64,000 nt of DNA from Ovoidimarina sediminis (lineage in GTDB: Bacteria > Pseudomonadota > Alphaproteobacteria > Rhodobacterales > Rhodobacteraceae). The position numbers and the translations under genes were made by a program. Numbering within the stretch: the stretch's first letter is position 1; each line of letters begins with the position of its first letter. This document shows, one piece after another, positions 52,101 to 59,217 of this stretch. The stretch lies in assembly GCF_032586175.1 (NCBI RefSeq), contig NZ_JAWHTE010000008.1:124001-188000 (forward strand), in the 5' to 3' direction. The notes beneath the pieces were generated by a model, which saw nothing but the letters and a program-made list of their open reading frames with translations, ran no database searches and had not been told where the DNA came from.

Positions 52101-53997
52101 AGCCTTCGTCCATCAGGAAGGCCTCACCGGTTTCTTCGCAGGCGCTCCACGCGGCCTGTCCGCCAAAGCCCATCGCGAGACGCAGCAATTCCTCGCTTGC
52201 CTTGGCCTCTGCGCGCAACCGCTCGGCGAGGCCCAGCGCTTCGGACAGACGGGCTTCCTTTTCCTTCAGCGCGTCGATCCTGACGGTCGTTCCGGCCATC
52301 AGGGGCGGCAACCCCTGGTCGCTCCGGTCGATCATCCGCGCGATCACGCTGTACCAGTGATAGCTGCCGTCCTTGTGCCGGTAGCGGTTGTCGAACCGGT
52401 ACAACTGACGCTCACCGTTCAAGAAGGCGGTCATTTCCTCGATTGCAGCGGGCAGGTCGTCGGGGTGGAAGAGGCTGCGCCAGCCGGCGCTGTCGGGCAC
52501 GAACTCGCCCGGCTCGTAGCCCAGCATCCGGAAGCCTTCATCCATCATCCAGGCTTCGCCGGTTTCAGCGCAGGCGCTCCACGCCGTTTGTTCGCCGGAG
52601 GACACCGAGGTGCGTAGCATCTCTTCGCTGGCCTTGGCCTCCGCGCGCAGCCGCTCGGCCAGGTCCAGCGCCTGGTTCAGCCGCTCTTCGTTTTCCTTCA
52701 ATGCGTCGATGCGGATCGAGGTGCCCGCGATCAGCGGCGGCATATCGCGGGCGCCGCGATCGATGATGCGCGCAACGACCCGGTACCAATGATAGGTGCC
52801 ATCCCCGTGTCGCAGCCGGTGCTGATCTTCGAAAAGGTCTATCTCGCCATCCCTGAGGCGCTCCATTTCCGCGAAGGCCCGCTCGGCGTCCTCCGGATGG
52901 GTGATGCCTCGCCAGCCATTCCGGTTCGGAATGAAAGTCTCGGGCGTGTAACCGAGAATGCCATAGCCTTCTTCGGTCAGCGTGCAGTCCTTGTCCTCCG
53001 GACCCAAGGTCCAGACCATCTGCCCCCCCGCGGCAAGGGACATCCTGAGCATTTCTTCCCGGGCCTTCGCATCCGCACGCAGGGTTTCGGCGTTATGCAG
53101 GGCCTCCGACAGCCGCGTCTCGCCCGCCTTCAGGGCGTCCACGTTGGTGAGCATTCCGGTGAGAAGCGGAGGCAGACCCTGTTCGCTGCGGTCCTTGAGC
53201 CGGGCCATCACGCGATACCAGTGATAGCTCCCGTCGCCATGACGCAGGCGCTGGACGTGGTCGAACGTGTCCGTCCGGCCTGAAAAGAGCGCCGCGACCT
53301 TGTCTTGCGATCCGGCGCGGTCGTCGGGGTGGGTGATCTCCTGCCAGCTGTCGCCGGTGGCATCGAACTCTTCCCGGGAATAGCCGAGCATGCGGTAGCC
53401 CGCGTCCATCAACCACGCCTCGCCGGTGTCCCGGCAATTGCTCCAGGCGGCGTGATCGCCGAATTCGACGGCGAGCTTCAGCATGTCCTCGCTTGTTTCG
53501 GCCTTCTCGCGGGCCTCTTCGGCCGCTTCAAAGGAACGCTGGATCTCGACACTGGCCGACCGTGCCACTTCCAGCAGCCTTTCACGTTCGAGGCGGGCGA
53601 GCCGATCCTCGTGGACGTCCTTCAATCCGCCGCAAATGAGCGGTGTCCCCGACGCACTTTTTCCCATGCGGGCGGAGGCCTCGTACCAACGCCACTCGCC
53701 GCTCTTCGTCCGCAACCGAAACACGGCCTTATAGGTCTCCGCATCTCCCGCGACGAGCGCCTCCATCGATGCAATCGCATCAGGGCGGTCTTCGGGATGG
53801 ATCAACTTGCGAAACGCCTTGGACGTGCGGCCGATCCCGTCAGGCTCATAGCCGAGGATCTTGAAGAACAGGTCGCTCCACCAGGCAGCGCGGGAGACGG
53901 GGTCAACAGTCCAAAGAGCCACGCCAGCACTCTCCGCAGCAAGGCGCGTTAACGCGAGGGAAGGCAGATCTGCGCTGATCGGGTCCAAATTCGACAT
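49168..53997 (-). CDS. giant PAS(8)-GGDEF-EAL signalling protein
   Basis: A 1609-residue cyclic-di-GMP enzyme. Eight PAS/PAC sensor modules occupy residues 1 to about 1160. Modules 2 to 6 are near-identical repeats of 144 residues (see the repeat entry). The GGDEF domain starts at LAMHDVLTGLPNRR and keeps an intact VGRIGGDEF; the EAL domain has GVETLLRW, with the catalytic Glu conserved, plus IEIDDFGSGHAS, AIKIDRR and IAEGVETEEQ. Both enzymatic halves look functional. No transmembrane segment is seen, so it is likely cytosolic. Upstream in-frame ATGs at 54054 and 54087 are alternatives; none has a good ribosome site. Confidence 0.9.
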   Translation of the reverse strand: MSNLDPISADLPSLALTRLAAESAGVALWTVDPVSRAAWWSDLFFKILGYEPDGIGRTSKAFRKLIHPEDRPDAIASMEALVAGDAETYKAVFRLRTKSGEWRWYEASARMGKSASGTPLICGGLKDVHEDRLARLERERLLEVARSASVEIQRSFEAAEEAREKAETSEDMLKLAVEFGDHAAWSNCRDTGEAWLMDAGYRMLGYSREEFDATGDSWQEITHPDDRAGSQDKVAALFSGRTDTFDHVQRLRHGDGSYHWYRVMARLKDRSEQGLPPLLTGMLTNVDALKAGETRLSEALHNAETLRADAKAREEMLRMSLAAGGQMVWTLGPEDKDCTLTEEGYGILGYTPETFIPNRNGWRGITHPEDAERAFAEMERLRDGEIDLFEDQHRLRHGDGTYHWYRVVARIIDRGARDMPPLIAGTSIRIDALKENEERLNQALDLAERLRAEAKASEEMLRTSVSSGEQTAWSACAETGEAWMMDEGFRMLGYEPGEFVPDSAGWRSLFHPDDLPAAIEEMTAFLNGERQLYRFDNRYRHKDGSYHWYSVIARMIDRSDQGLPPLMAGTTVRIDALKEKEARLSEALGLAERLRAEAKASEELLRLAMGFGGQAAWSACEETGEAFLMDEGYRMLGYDRSEWVPNSDGWRSIIHPDDLDGAIARVVALFSGESDTYESIHRMRHKDGQYHWYRVMSRLQDRSAQDLPPLMAGMIIAFDDVKAIELRLSEAVTLSERLRAEAKAREDMLSISLSAGEQLAWNLCSESGEAWLAEEGYEVLGYTPEEFTPDDAGWRGIFHPDDLPAAVAAMERLVSGQSDTYKNEQRLRHKDGSYQWYRGVAAMIDRSDLAMPPLVAGTMVCIDDEKRREADLSNALADAESARTEAQQTAEILRVSSENSGVVPWFNIPDEGRSWSGSNIAELLGIEEGVAEDVEGWAARIHPDDLPRIGLSLRKVSDGVTDDFSEDFRIRRGDDSYIWCRSVGRRIRRTAQGLPDMICGAQFSIDELKKNEARQAEAARELQEANTRITRITDNAPAGIFEYRRYRDGSFDFPYFSGRFCEIMGLTQEEIEASPAGPFERVHEEDLARVITSVDASEQKMSTWRERFRVVHPERGTVWISGSSTPKKLDDGAVSWIGALTDVTDDVTRETALKEAHRFAERMRQENERLAMHDVLTGLPNRRYFDQLFQSRLYRAERDGPRDLCLIRVDLDKFKYINDTLGHEAGDEALRHVAQTMKSCVRDGDFVGRIGGDEFSILMAPGSDERAAESLVNRMRCRLEKPVNFGGRNLHVRASFGVAHAENILDHGRDLQFFADKALYTAKDSGRNQVQFFTTDLYRGILDNRELGADLQEALNTDQFVPYFQPQVSAQTGELLGVETLLRWQHPTRGLLTPDKFMPLAEQMRIMPEIDRQTFRTALELVSDWEASGLEVPKISFNISSGRMRDTAILEDIEQWYRSRAGKITFELLESILVENESAEFNSNLAEVRERGIDIEIDDFGSGHASIISIMAIQPSAIKIDRRLVQPIGQDPKYLDVIRGIVDIADTLGITTIAEGVETEEQARDLEKVGCDVLQGYLFARPLSPEDFLAYLSKGRRGDSACNPPKKSA
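51295..53454 (-). repeat. five tandem 432-bp PAS-coding repeats
   Basis: Within the GGDEF-EAL gene, residues 182 to about 901 consist of five consecutive 144-residue units. Each begins near W-S/T-x-C, contains GEAWLMDEGYRMLGY, then WRSIIHPDDL, RHKDGSYHWYRV, DRSxQxLPPLxAG and ends in a helical linker LSEALxLAERLRAEAKASEEML. The conservation between units, including linkers, points to recent duplication by unequal recombination. Confidence 0.85.
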
Positions 53998-54259
53998 GGC
54001 GTTCAATCTCGTTTGCTGGCTCCCGTCCGCGTGAGGCTGACGAAATTGTGACATTCGGATGCGGCGTGAGCCCACATTCTGCGGCATGATTTCGGTGCTT
54101 CGGCGCCAGCGCGTTTTTATGCCCGAGCCGTCTTAATCCAACGTGAAGGCTTTCGGATCAAACCCGTAGATCTCGAGCCAATTCAAACCTGAGAACGATT
54201 GCCTCCGGCGTGCCCCCATCAGGTGGTCCGGTTTGATTGTTGGTCCATCGTCGGCCTGG

Positions 54260-54575
54260 AGCTCACCCCGTTTCTGGTCCGGACAATCATCGCGGACGAT
54301 CGCGATGACCCTGAACCGCGCGGGCATTTCGGGAACGCAGGACAAAGTGTGGGGGCCGTCCACCATTCACGGCAACCCGAAACGAGGGACGGGCATTCTC
54401 AACAGTGAGCTCTACACTGGTAGGCTCGTCCGGAACCGTCTGCGATTGCTGGCAACACTCCGATGAACGATCGACGACGGCCGAGGCGCCGCCATTGCTG
54501 CACCCGAACATCGCACGGATGTATCAGGATCGGATCGCGAAGCTCTGCGAGAACCTGCAATCCGAGAAAGATTGA
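54260..54575 (+). pseudogene. serine recombinase remnant (C-terminal fragments)
   Basis: One frame (54233-54466) contains SGQSSRTIAMTLNRAGISG, then WGPSTIHGNPKRGTGILN and ELYTGRLVRNRLR, the hallmark of the recombinase domain of large serine recombinases. After an internal loss, a second frame (54483-54575) reads PPLLHPNIARMYQDRIAKL and ends SEKD, the usual C-terminus. The catalytic N-terminal resolvase domain and the zinc ribbon are gone. It marks an old phage or integrative-element insertion. Confidence 0.8.
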
Positions 54576-54634
54576 GGCGCCGCCGTCGACGTGCTTCGAC
54601 CCGGGGGCGATCCTGCGCTTTGCAGCGGACAAGC

Positions 54635-54668
54635 AAAACCCCGACTTCCTTTCGGAGGCCGGGGCTTT
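54635..54668 (-). terminator. intrinsic terminator (minus-strand orientation)
   Basis: Stem CCCCG(A)CTTCC / GGAGG(C)CGGGG with loop TTTC, followed on the minus strand by GGGGTTTTGC. It resembles a tRNA-gene terminator and lies downstream, in minus direction, of the tRNA-3'-end-like sequence. Confidence 0.55.
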
Positions 54669-54690
54669 GGACAACCTGCTTTCGCAGAAA

Positions 54691-54824
54691 TCGTTGGTTG
54701 CGGGAGGGCGCAGCAGACGATCGCGGCGCGCGAGGGCCACAAAAGCAAAAACCTCCGCGGCAGGACCGGCGGAGGCATCGCAAGTATCGTTGGTTGCGGG
54801 GGCACGATTTGCTCAAGAACCTAC
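54691..54824 (-). other. direct repeat and degenerate tRNA 3'-end-like sequence (possible att relic)
   Basis: TCGTTGGTTGCGGG occurs twice, at 54691-54704 and 54787-54800. The second copy continues, read on the minus strand, as AGGTTCTTGAGCAAATCG followed by TGCCCCCGCAACCA. Apart from a six-base insertion this matches the T-arm and acceptor end of an initiator-type tRNA ending in CCCCCGCAACCA. With the recombinase remnant alongside, an attachment-site scar is plausible. The stretch 54576-54950 otherwise holds no gene I can support. Confidence 0.4.
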
Positions 54825-55034
54825 AGCCGAAGTCACCGTCTAGTTGGCCAAAGTACCCGATCGTCTGCAAAGCAACATGAAGCAGTCACCTGACTCAATC
54901 CCTCAGATGTCTCAAGAGAGCCCGATGGGGTCAGAGCGCAACAGCCATTATTGCATGTGCAGAAAGTTCTTAACCTATGTCCCGATAATTCGCGCCGCAC
55001 TATAATCATTGGGACCGATCACTCTCATCAGTCG

Positions 55035-55160
55035 CAACGGATCGGCATCCTCCGCGAACTTGATGAGATGGGCCTCAGGCCTTGTGTAGGCTCCGGTGCC
55101 TCGATGGGCGCACTGGTCGGCGCTACCCGGTTCGGCTCGACTAGAGCATGCCTGACGTAG
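55035..55160 (+). pseudogene. patatin-like phospholipase fragment
   Basis: A short frame includes RIGILRELDEMGLRP and SGASMGALVGA. The second is the nucleophile elbow GxSxG of patatin/RssA-type lipases, and the first is the helix preceding it. The N-terminal oxyanion GGG motif and the whole C-terminal catalytic Asp domain are missing, so only about 40 residues remain. Confidence 0.6.
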
Positions 55161-55851
55161 GAGCGAATGCGCACCCTATTCCGTTTGGTGACTTCGCCCA
55201 AAGTTACCCGGTGGCTGACGCTGGCGGGATCCGCGTCACCCTCAACTGTAGCATCTCGATGCCTGGCCGGTTAGAGTGGCATATCCGCCGGCGCGTTGGC
55301 GGGATCGTCGCGGACCAGCGCGCAGTGTGCGCCGCCGAGTGCGCAGTGTCGTAAGAAACGAGGCTTTACGCGAAACGTCTCACCGGCTTCGCTCCCGGTT
55401 CCGCGCCTCCCTCCCAGTCCCCAACGGCCGAGCGGCTCGGTAGGCGGGGCGCCCACAGGGACTGGATCACCGCCGACACCTAAAGGTGCGACAGAATCCG
55501 GCGTCTGACCTGCTAAAAGAAAAGTCCCGCCACGACGAGCGCGGCGGGGAAGTTGCGTCCATGCACTCATCGCCCCTCATGGAAGGGGTAGGCGCAAAAA
55601 TCCAACTCGAAACTTCAGGAGAATATCCCCGCCGGAATGAGATCGGCGAGGTTTAGAAAGCCCTAGCACGAGGGTCTAGGAACCCTTGTCGGGTAACACA
55701 CTTATCCATCAGCACAAAGCGGCAAATTCTGGCCCCAATGCCCAAGAATAGCAGCTGTTGGCAGGCTGCCTTCCCCCAAGTTTCTCGTACACGCTAAACG
55801 GCAGCAGGGCTTGGCCCGATTTGTTGAATGGTGATTGTGACAAAAGGCACT
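55161..55851. other. 691-base stretch without a recognised gene
   Basis: Apart from the terminator at 55515-55550, no frame here has a known motif or a good ribosome site. The composition is less GC-biased than the left part of the window. It may hold decayed mobile-element DNA. Confidence 0.45.
55515..55550 (-). terminator. intrinsic terminator (minus strand)
   Basis: Stem CCCGCC / GGCGGG around an 11-base loop. On the minus strand it is followed by CTTTTCTTTT, a clear T-run. It would end transcripts of the three small minus-strand genes at 55852-56934, about 300 bases beyond the last stop. Confidence 0.65.
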
Positions 55852-56067
55852 CTACGAGATACCGCAGGAGCCGGGGCGTACCGCCCAAGCGTTGTCGGCG
55901 CGCGGCGCCATGCTCCAAACCGCCATTCCCATGCATCGAGGACATATCCGCTCGTCAGGGCCTCCGCTTCTGAATGTCGACCTGCATCTAAGGCAGATGC
56001 GCTCGGCAGCGATGTCGGCGGTTGCCATGGGACTTTTGCATCTTGGGTCTGCTGATGTGATCATCAT
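55852..56067 (-). CDS. small zinc-ribbon protein
   Basis: A 71-residue protein starting MMITSADPRC. Its core ICLRCRSTFRSGGPDERICP carries two CxxC knuckles (CLRC and, closing it, CPRC), spaced like a zinc ribbon. The start at 56067 overlaps the TGA of the upstream gene (ATGATG/ATGA), so the two are coupled. Small zinc ribbons of this sort are frequent in mobile elements. Function is unknown. Confidence 0.65.
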   Translation of the reverse strand: MMITSADPRCKSPMATADIAAERICLRCRSTFRSGGPDERICPRCMGMAVWSMAPRADNAWAVRPGSCGIS

Positions 56068-56372
56068 TTTCGCTCCTCGCGTTTCCTCAACCGCTCCATA
56101 TCGCCAAGGGCCCGCCTGATGAGTTTCTGAATGCGGGCGTCTTCGGCCTCGGGGGTCACCGCGTAGCGATCGATAAGAAACCGCCACTTTTTCATAACCT
56201 CGATCCAACTGCGCGCAGGCTTCGCCAGCATCTGTTCTTCAAGGGCGTCCCGCTGCGGGTCGGTCGCGGAGCCTGCGGGCGACGCGCTGTTCGCTGGGCG
56301 TCGTCGCATCTTGGCCTCACGCTGGTCAGCCGTGGATCTGCGACCGTCGAGATTGATCGGCTCATCGGTCAT
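56064..56372 (-). CDS. hypothetical protein, helical, accessory cluster
   Basis: A 102-residue charged protein (MTDEPINLDGRRSTADQREA at the start; SWIEVMKKWRFLIDRYA and QKLIRRALGDMERLRKR near the end). It appears fully helical. The ATG at 56372 is preferred to a longer frame reaching 56606 because the extension overlaps the upstream gene in an unlikely composition. It is the middle gene of three. I do not recognise a family. Confidence 0.65.
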   Translation of the reverse strand: MTDEPINLDGRRSTADQREAKMRRRPANSASPAGSATDPQRDALEEQMLAKPARSWIEVMKKWRFLIDRYAVTPEAEDARIQKLIRRALGDMERLRKREERK

Positions 56373-56442
56373 GGGATCGTCCCGACCGTCGTTTGGATAA
56401 GCCCGCCAGGCGGGACAGGGCGCCATCTTCCCGACACTGGCG

Positions 56443-56934
56443 TCATTCTCCGGTTCCCGGGCGGGCACTTCCCATGCGGGGACCTTGCAGCCCTGCATCG
56501 TCATTGCCGAACGGCTCGACAGTATCTCTCGTGATCTGCGACTCGCCGAAACCGGCGCCAGACCTGCCGGTGTAGAGCGCGCGGAGTTCGGCCTCTGCCA
56601 CGCCATCCGCCCGCATGACGAGACGGATCATCGGGTCCGCCAACATCTCTTCGAGGAAGTAATCCGTCAGGGCTTCACCTGTGAGCTTGTCCTTTGCGGC
56701 GGCGTGCTCCAGCTTGGCGAGCGGCACGGTTAACGTTCGACTGAGTCCGGGATGTGATGTTCGCGGATGGAGGCGTACGAGAACGGACGACGTCCATGTG
56801 CCCGGTTCATTCCGGTCCAAAGGTTCGAGCAACTGGGTTTCGATCTCGTATTCTCCAGCGGGCAGGGTCTCACTAATGTTCGGAAGTTGGAACGCTCGCA
56901 AAAATACTGCGGTGGTCTTCAACGAAGCGTTCAT
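56443..56934 (-). CDS. hypothetical protein, accessory cluster
   Basis: A 163-residue protein. The first ~110 residues look structured: FLRAFQLPNISETLPAGEYE followed by LLEPLDRNEPGTWTSSVLVR, LTVPLAKLEHA and LADPMIRLVMRADGV. The last 40 are low-complexity. GGAG lies seven to eight bases before the ATG. It heads the three-gene cluster with the helical protein and the zinc ribbon. No family is recognised. Confidence 0.65.
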   Translation of the reverse strand: MNASLKTTAVFLRAFQLPNISETLPAGEYEIETQLLEPLDRNEPGTWTSSVLVRLHPRTSHPGLSRTLTVPLAKLEHAAAKDKLTGEALTDYFLEEMLADPMIRLVMRADGVAEAELRALYTGRSGAGFGESQITRDTVEPFGNDDAGLQGPRMGSARPGTGE

Positions 56935-57052
56935 CTCAATTCTCCAAGTTGGATCACGCGAGCAAATGCCTTTGCGTAACGGTGGACAGAATGGCTCGTA
57001 TCGCGAGCCGAGGAAGTACGATTGGCCCCTTCAGGGATGAGGCCGACACCGC

Positions 57053-57940
57053 TTAGTTTCGAGATCCACTCAGCACCTCGGCGGGGTCGTCCTCCGCGTC
57101 CCAGGTCCATACGTCGAATTGGGTCAGGGTGTTTGGCCCGAATGTCTGTGTCAGAGGGACATCGGCGGCGTCCCGACCGCGGGCGACCAGGATCCTTCCC
57201 ACCCGCCGGGTGTTGTTTCGCGGGTCAAAGACCCACCAGCGGCCGTCTAGAAACACCTCCATCCACGCCGCAAAGTCGCCAAGACGATCAGGCTCGGGTT
57301 GTCCGATATCGCTCAGATAGCCGGTGCAATAGCGGGCGGGGATGTTCATGCAGCGGCAGAGTGTTATGGCGAGATGCGTGAAATCACGGCAAACCCCATA
57401 CCGTCCGGCCAGCGTCTCCGAGGCCGTGCGGGTCGCACTCGCCTGCATGTAGTCGAACGAAACGGTAGAATGGACGAAATCGCAGATCGTCTGAACGCGC
57501 TCCCATCCCGGTGGGGTGTTCTCGAACAGGCGCCAGGCTTCGTCCGATAGCAGATCTGTGTCGCAGTAGCGGCTGCCCAACAGGTAGACGAGCGTTTCGA
57601 ACGGCAGATCCTGAACTTCATGCTGCACGGCATCCGGGGCGATCGGATCGGGCTGGCCGCAATCGCGGAAGATGCCGTCGGTGGACAGTGTGAAGTCTCC
57701 CGTCGGCGCGACCATCCAGGTGCACCAGTTGCCAGAGCCATCGCGATAGCATGCAAGCGGCACGCTGGGCGATGTGATGAGATAGTCGGCGCGTTCAAGG
57801 TCTCCGAAGCGCGAGTAGTGCACGTTCAGCATGGCGATGAGCGGCGTCGGCTGAGTCAGGTGATAGCGCAGGCGGCAACCGATCCGAATTCGGATCCCGT
57901 GCTCGCCACCGCGGGGCAATCCTGGCGCTTCATCGTCCAA
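57053..57940 (-). CDS. transglutaminase-like protein lacking the usual catalytic His
   Basis: About 295 residues. The transglutaminase core has the Cys in RYGVCRDFTHLAITLCR, followed by IPARYCTGYL, then GDFAAWMEVFLDGRWWVFDP. Standard enzymes have His where this reads DFAAW, so the Cys-His-Asp triad is incomplete; Asp in FDP is kept. The N-terminal domain (YHLTQPTPLIAMLNVHYSRF) is the bacterial-transglutaminase-like beta sandwich. No ATG fits; the TTG at 57940 has GGGGAG seven bases upstream. It overlaps the Cys-repeat gene by 11 bases. Confidence 0.85.
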   Translation of the reverse strand: MDDEAPGLPRGGEHGIRIRIGCRLRYHLTQPTPLIAMLNVHYSRFGDLERADYLITSPSVPLACYRDGSGNWCTWMVAPTGDFTLSTDGIFRDCGQPDPIAPDAVQHEVQDLPFETLVYLLGSRYCDTDLLSDEAWRLFENTPPGWERVQTICDFVHSTVSFDYMQASATRTASETLAGRYGVCRDFTHLAITLCRCMNIPARYCTGYLSDIGQPEPDRLGDFAAWMEVFLDGRWWVFDPRNNTRRVGRILVARGRDAADVPLTQTFGPNTLTQFDVWTWDAEDDPAEVLSGSRN

Positions 57941-58739
57941 GAACGCACTCCCCGCGCGTGAGCTGAAAGCCGCGGTCGCATCGCCAGCGGTTGCCGGATC
58001 GGTCCAAATGCGCGTTCGCAGGCAGGTCGATCGCGACGCACATGTCGTCAACGGGTTTGAATCCGCGCTCGCACTGCCATCCCGGACCATAGGAGTCCGG
58101 GGCCAGAAACGCGTTCGCAGGAACAGCGAGGGGATCGCAGCGCCCGTCGATTTTTACGTACCCACGCTCGCAGGCCCATTGGGCACCATGTTCCGCGTTG
58201 GTGAGATAGGCGTTCTCGGGCACGGTTATCGACACGCAGGTGCCGCCCTCTGCCGTGAACCCCCTTCCGCAGGCCCAACCCGAGCCTGTGGGGTCGTTCG
58301 TGAGGTGCGCGTTGTCGGGAAGGACAATCGCAACGCAGGCATTGCGATCCTTGCGGTAGCCGCGCTCGCATTCCCAGTCGAAACCCGATGACCGCAGGAA
58401 GGCGTTCTCAGGCACCTGGATCGCCTCGCAGGTCGCACCGCCCACTTCGACAAATCCGCGCTCGCAGGCCCAGCCCGGCCCGTAGGACCGTCCCGTTGCA
58501 AACGCGTTCTCCGGAATGTCGATGGCGTCGCACCCGTCACCGTTCACGCGGTATCCTAGGGCGCAATTCCAGCCGCCTCCATAGCTCCGCGCATCTGCGT
58601 TTTCTGGCGGTGGTCCGGTACCGTCCTGTGCGAAGACCGGAGTAGCGACGACAGCGATCACTGCGGCAGCGGCTCGTAGCGAAGTACGGAAGCCAAGCCT
58701 TGAGCCCTTCGGTCCGCCCAATTCAGCGCGATGGTTCAT
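57930..58739 (-). CDS. secreted protein with seven Cys-containing ~36-residue repeats
   Basis: A 269-residue protein with a signal peptide (SLRAAAAVIAVVATPVFAQ). After it come six full repeats and a final half repeat, each of the form G-x-x-W-x-C-x-R-G-[YF]-x(6)-C-x-[AS]-I-x-[VL]-P-x-N-A-[FYH]. Examples are PGWACERGFVEVGGATCEAI and PGWQCERGFKPVDDMCVAID. Each repeat has two Cys, likely one disulfide. I know no named domain for it. It overlaps genes on both sides (ATGA upstream, 11 bases downstream), so it works with a membrane protein and a transglutaminase-like protein. Confidence 0.85.
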   Translation of the reverse strand: MNHRAELGGPKGSRLGFRTSLRAAAAVIAVVATPVFAQDGTGPPPENADARSYGGGWNCALGYRVNGDGCDAIDIPENAFATGRSYGPGWACERGFVEVGGATCEAIQVPENAFLRSSGFDWECERGYRKDRNACVAIVLPDNAHLTNDPTGSGWACGRGFTAEGGTCVSITVPENAYLTNAEHGAQWACERGYVKIDGRCDPLAVPANAFLAPDSYGPGWQCERGFKPVDDMCVAIDLPANAHLDRSGNRWRCDRGFQLTRGECVLGR

Positions 58740-59104
58740 CCCTCGTTTGCAGTCGCTGCATCAACGTCGAGAGACGCCAAACAGGCCTTGGCGATATCTT
58801 GGTTCGGTGTCTCGTAGCCGGGCAAGGTTGCCCACCCAGTATCCATTAGCGCGCTGCGGCGCTGGAAGCTCGATGTCGCGCGGATCGTGGCCAGCTTTTC
58901 GAGCCGATCAGGGTCGGTTCTGGCCATGTCGAGACAAATAGGCACCAAGGCTGCGACGACGTCATTCCGGGACATCGCCATCGCCCTGCTGTTGGACGTT
59001 TCGCCCGTCACCCAGCCGCCCCAGGTAAAGCCGGTGATGCCGACGCACGCTGCGCCAATCAATGCGCCGTAGATTCCGGGCTTGAGCCATTCGGGAGTAT
59101 TCAT
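58736..59104 (-). CDS. small membrane-anchored protein of the Cys-repeat operon
   Basis: A 122-residue protein with one N-terminal helix (YGALIGAACVGITGFTWGGW) and a periplasmic or cytosolic domain containing SRNDVVAALVPICLDMARTD and SSFQRRSALMDTGWATLPG. GGAGG lies seven bases before the ATG. It is the first gene of the operon and is coupled to the Cys-repeat gene by ATGA. I do not recognise the family with certainty. Confidence 0.75.
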   Translation of the reverse strand: MNTPEWLKPGIYGALIGAACVGITGFTWGGWVTGETSNSRAMAMSRNDVVAALVPICLDMARTDPDRLEKLATIRATSSFQRRSALMDTGWATLPGYETPNQDIAKACLASLDVDAATANEG

Positions 59105-59217
59105 GGGTGGTCCTCCTGCGGAGAAAGCGCCGCGTCGCTGTAAAAGTTATTCCGGGTCGCAGTCAGCTGCCGGTACAGCGCGGTGTCTTTTATCCGGTTC
59201 GGGCCACAGGCCTCAGG

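Noticed and set aside
54133..54366. 77-codon minus-strand frame
   Set aside because: It lies antisense to the serine-recombinase remnant and has no own motif.
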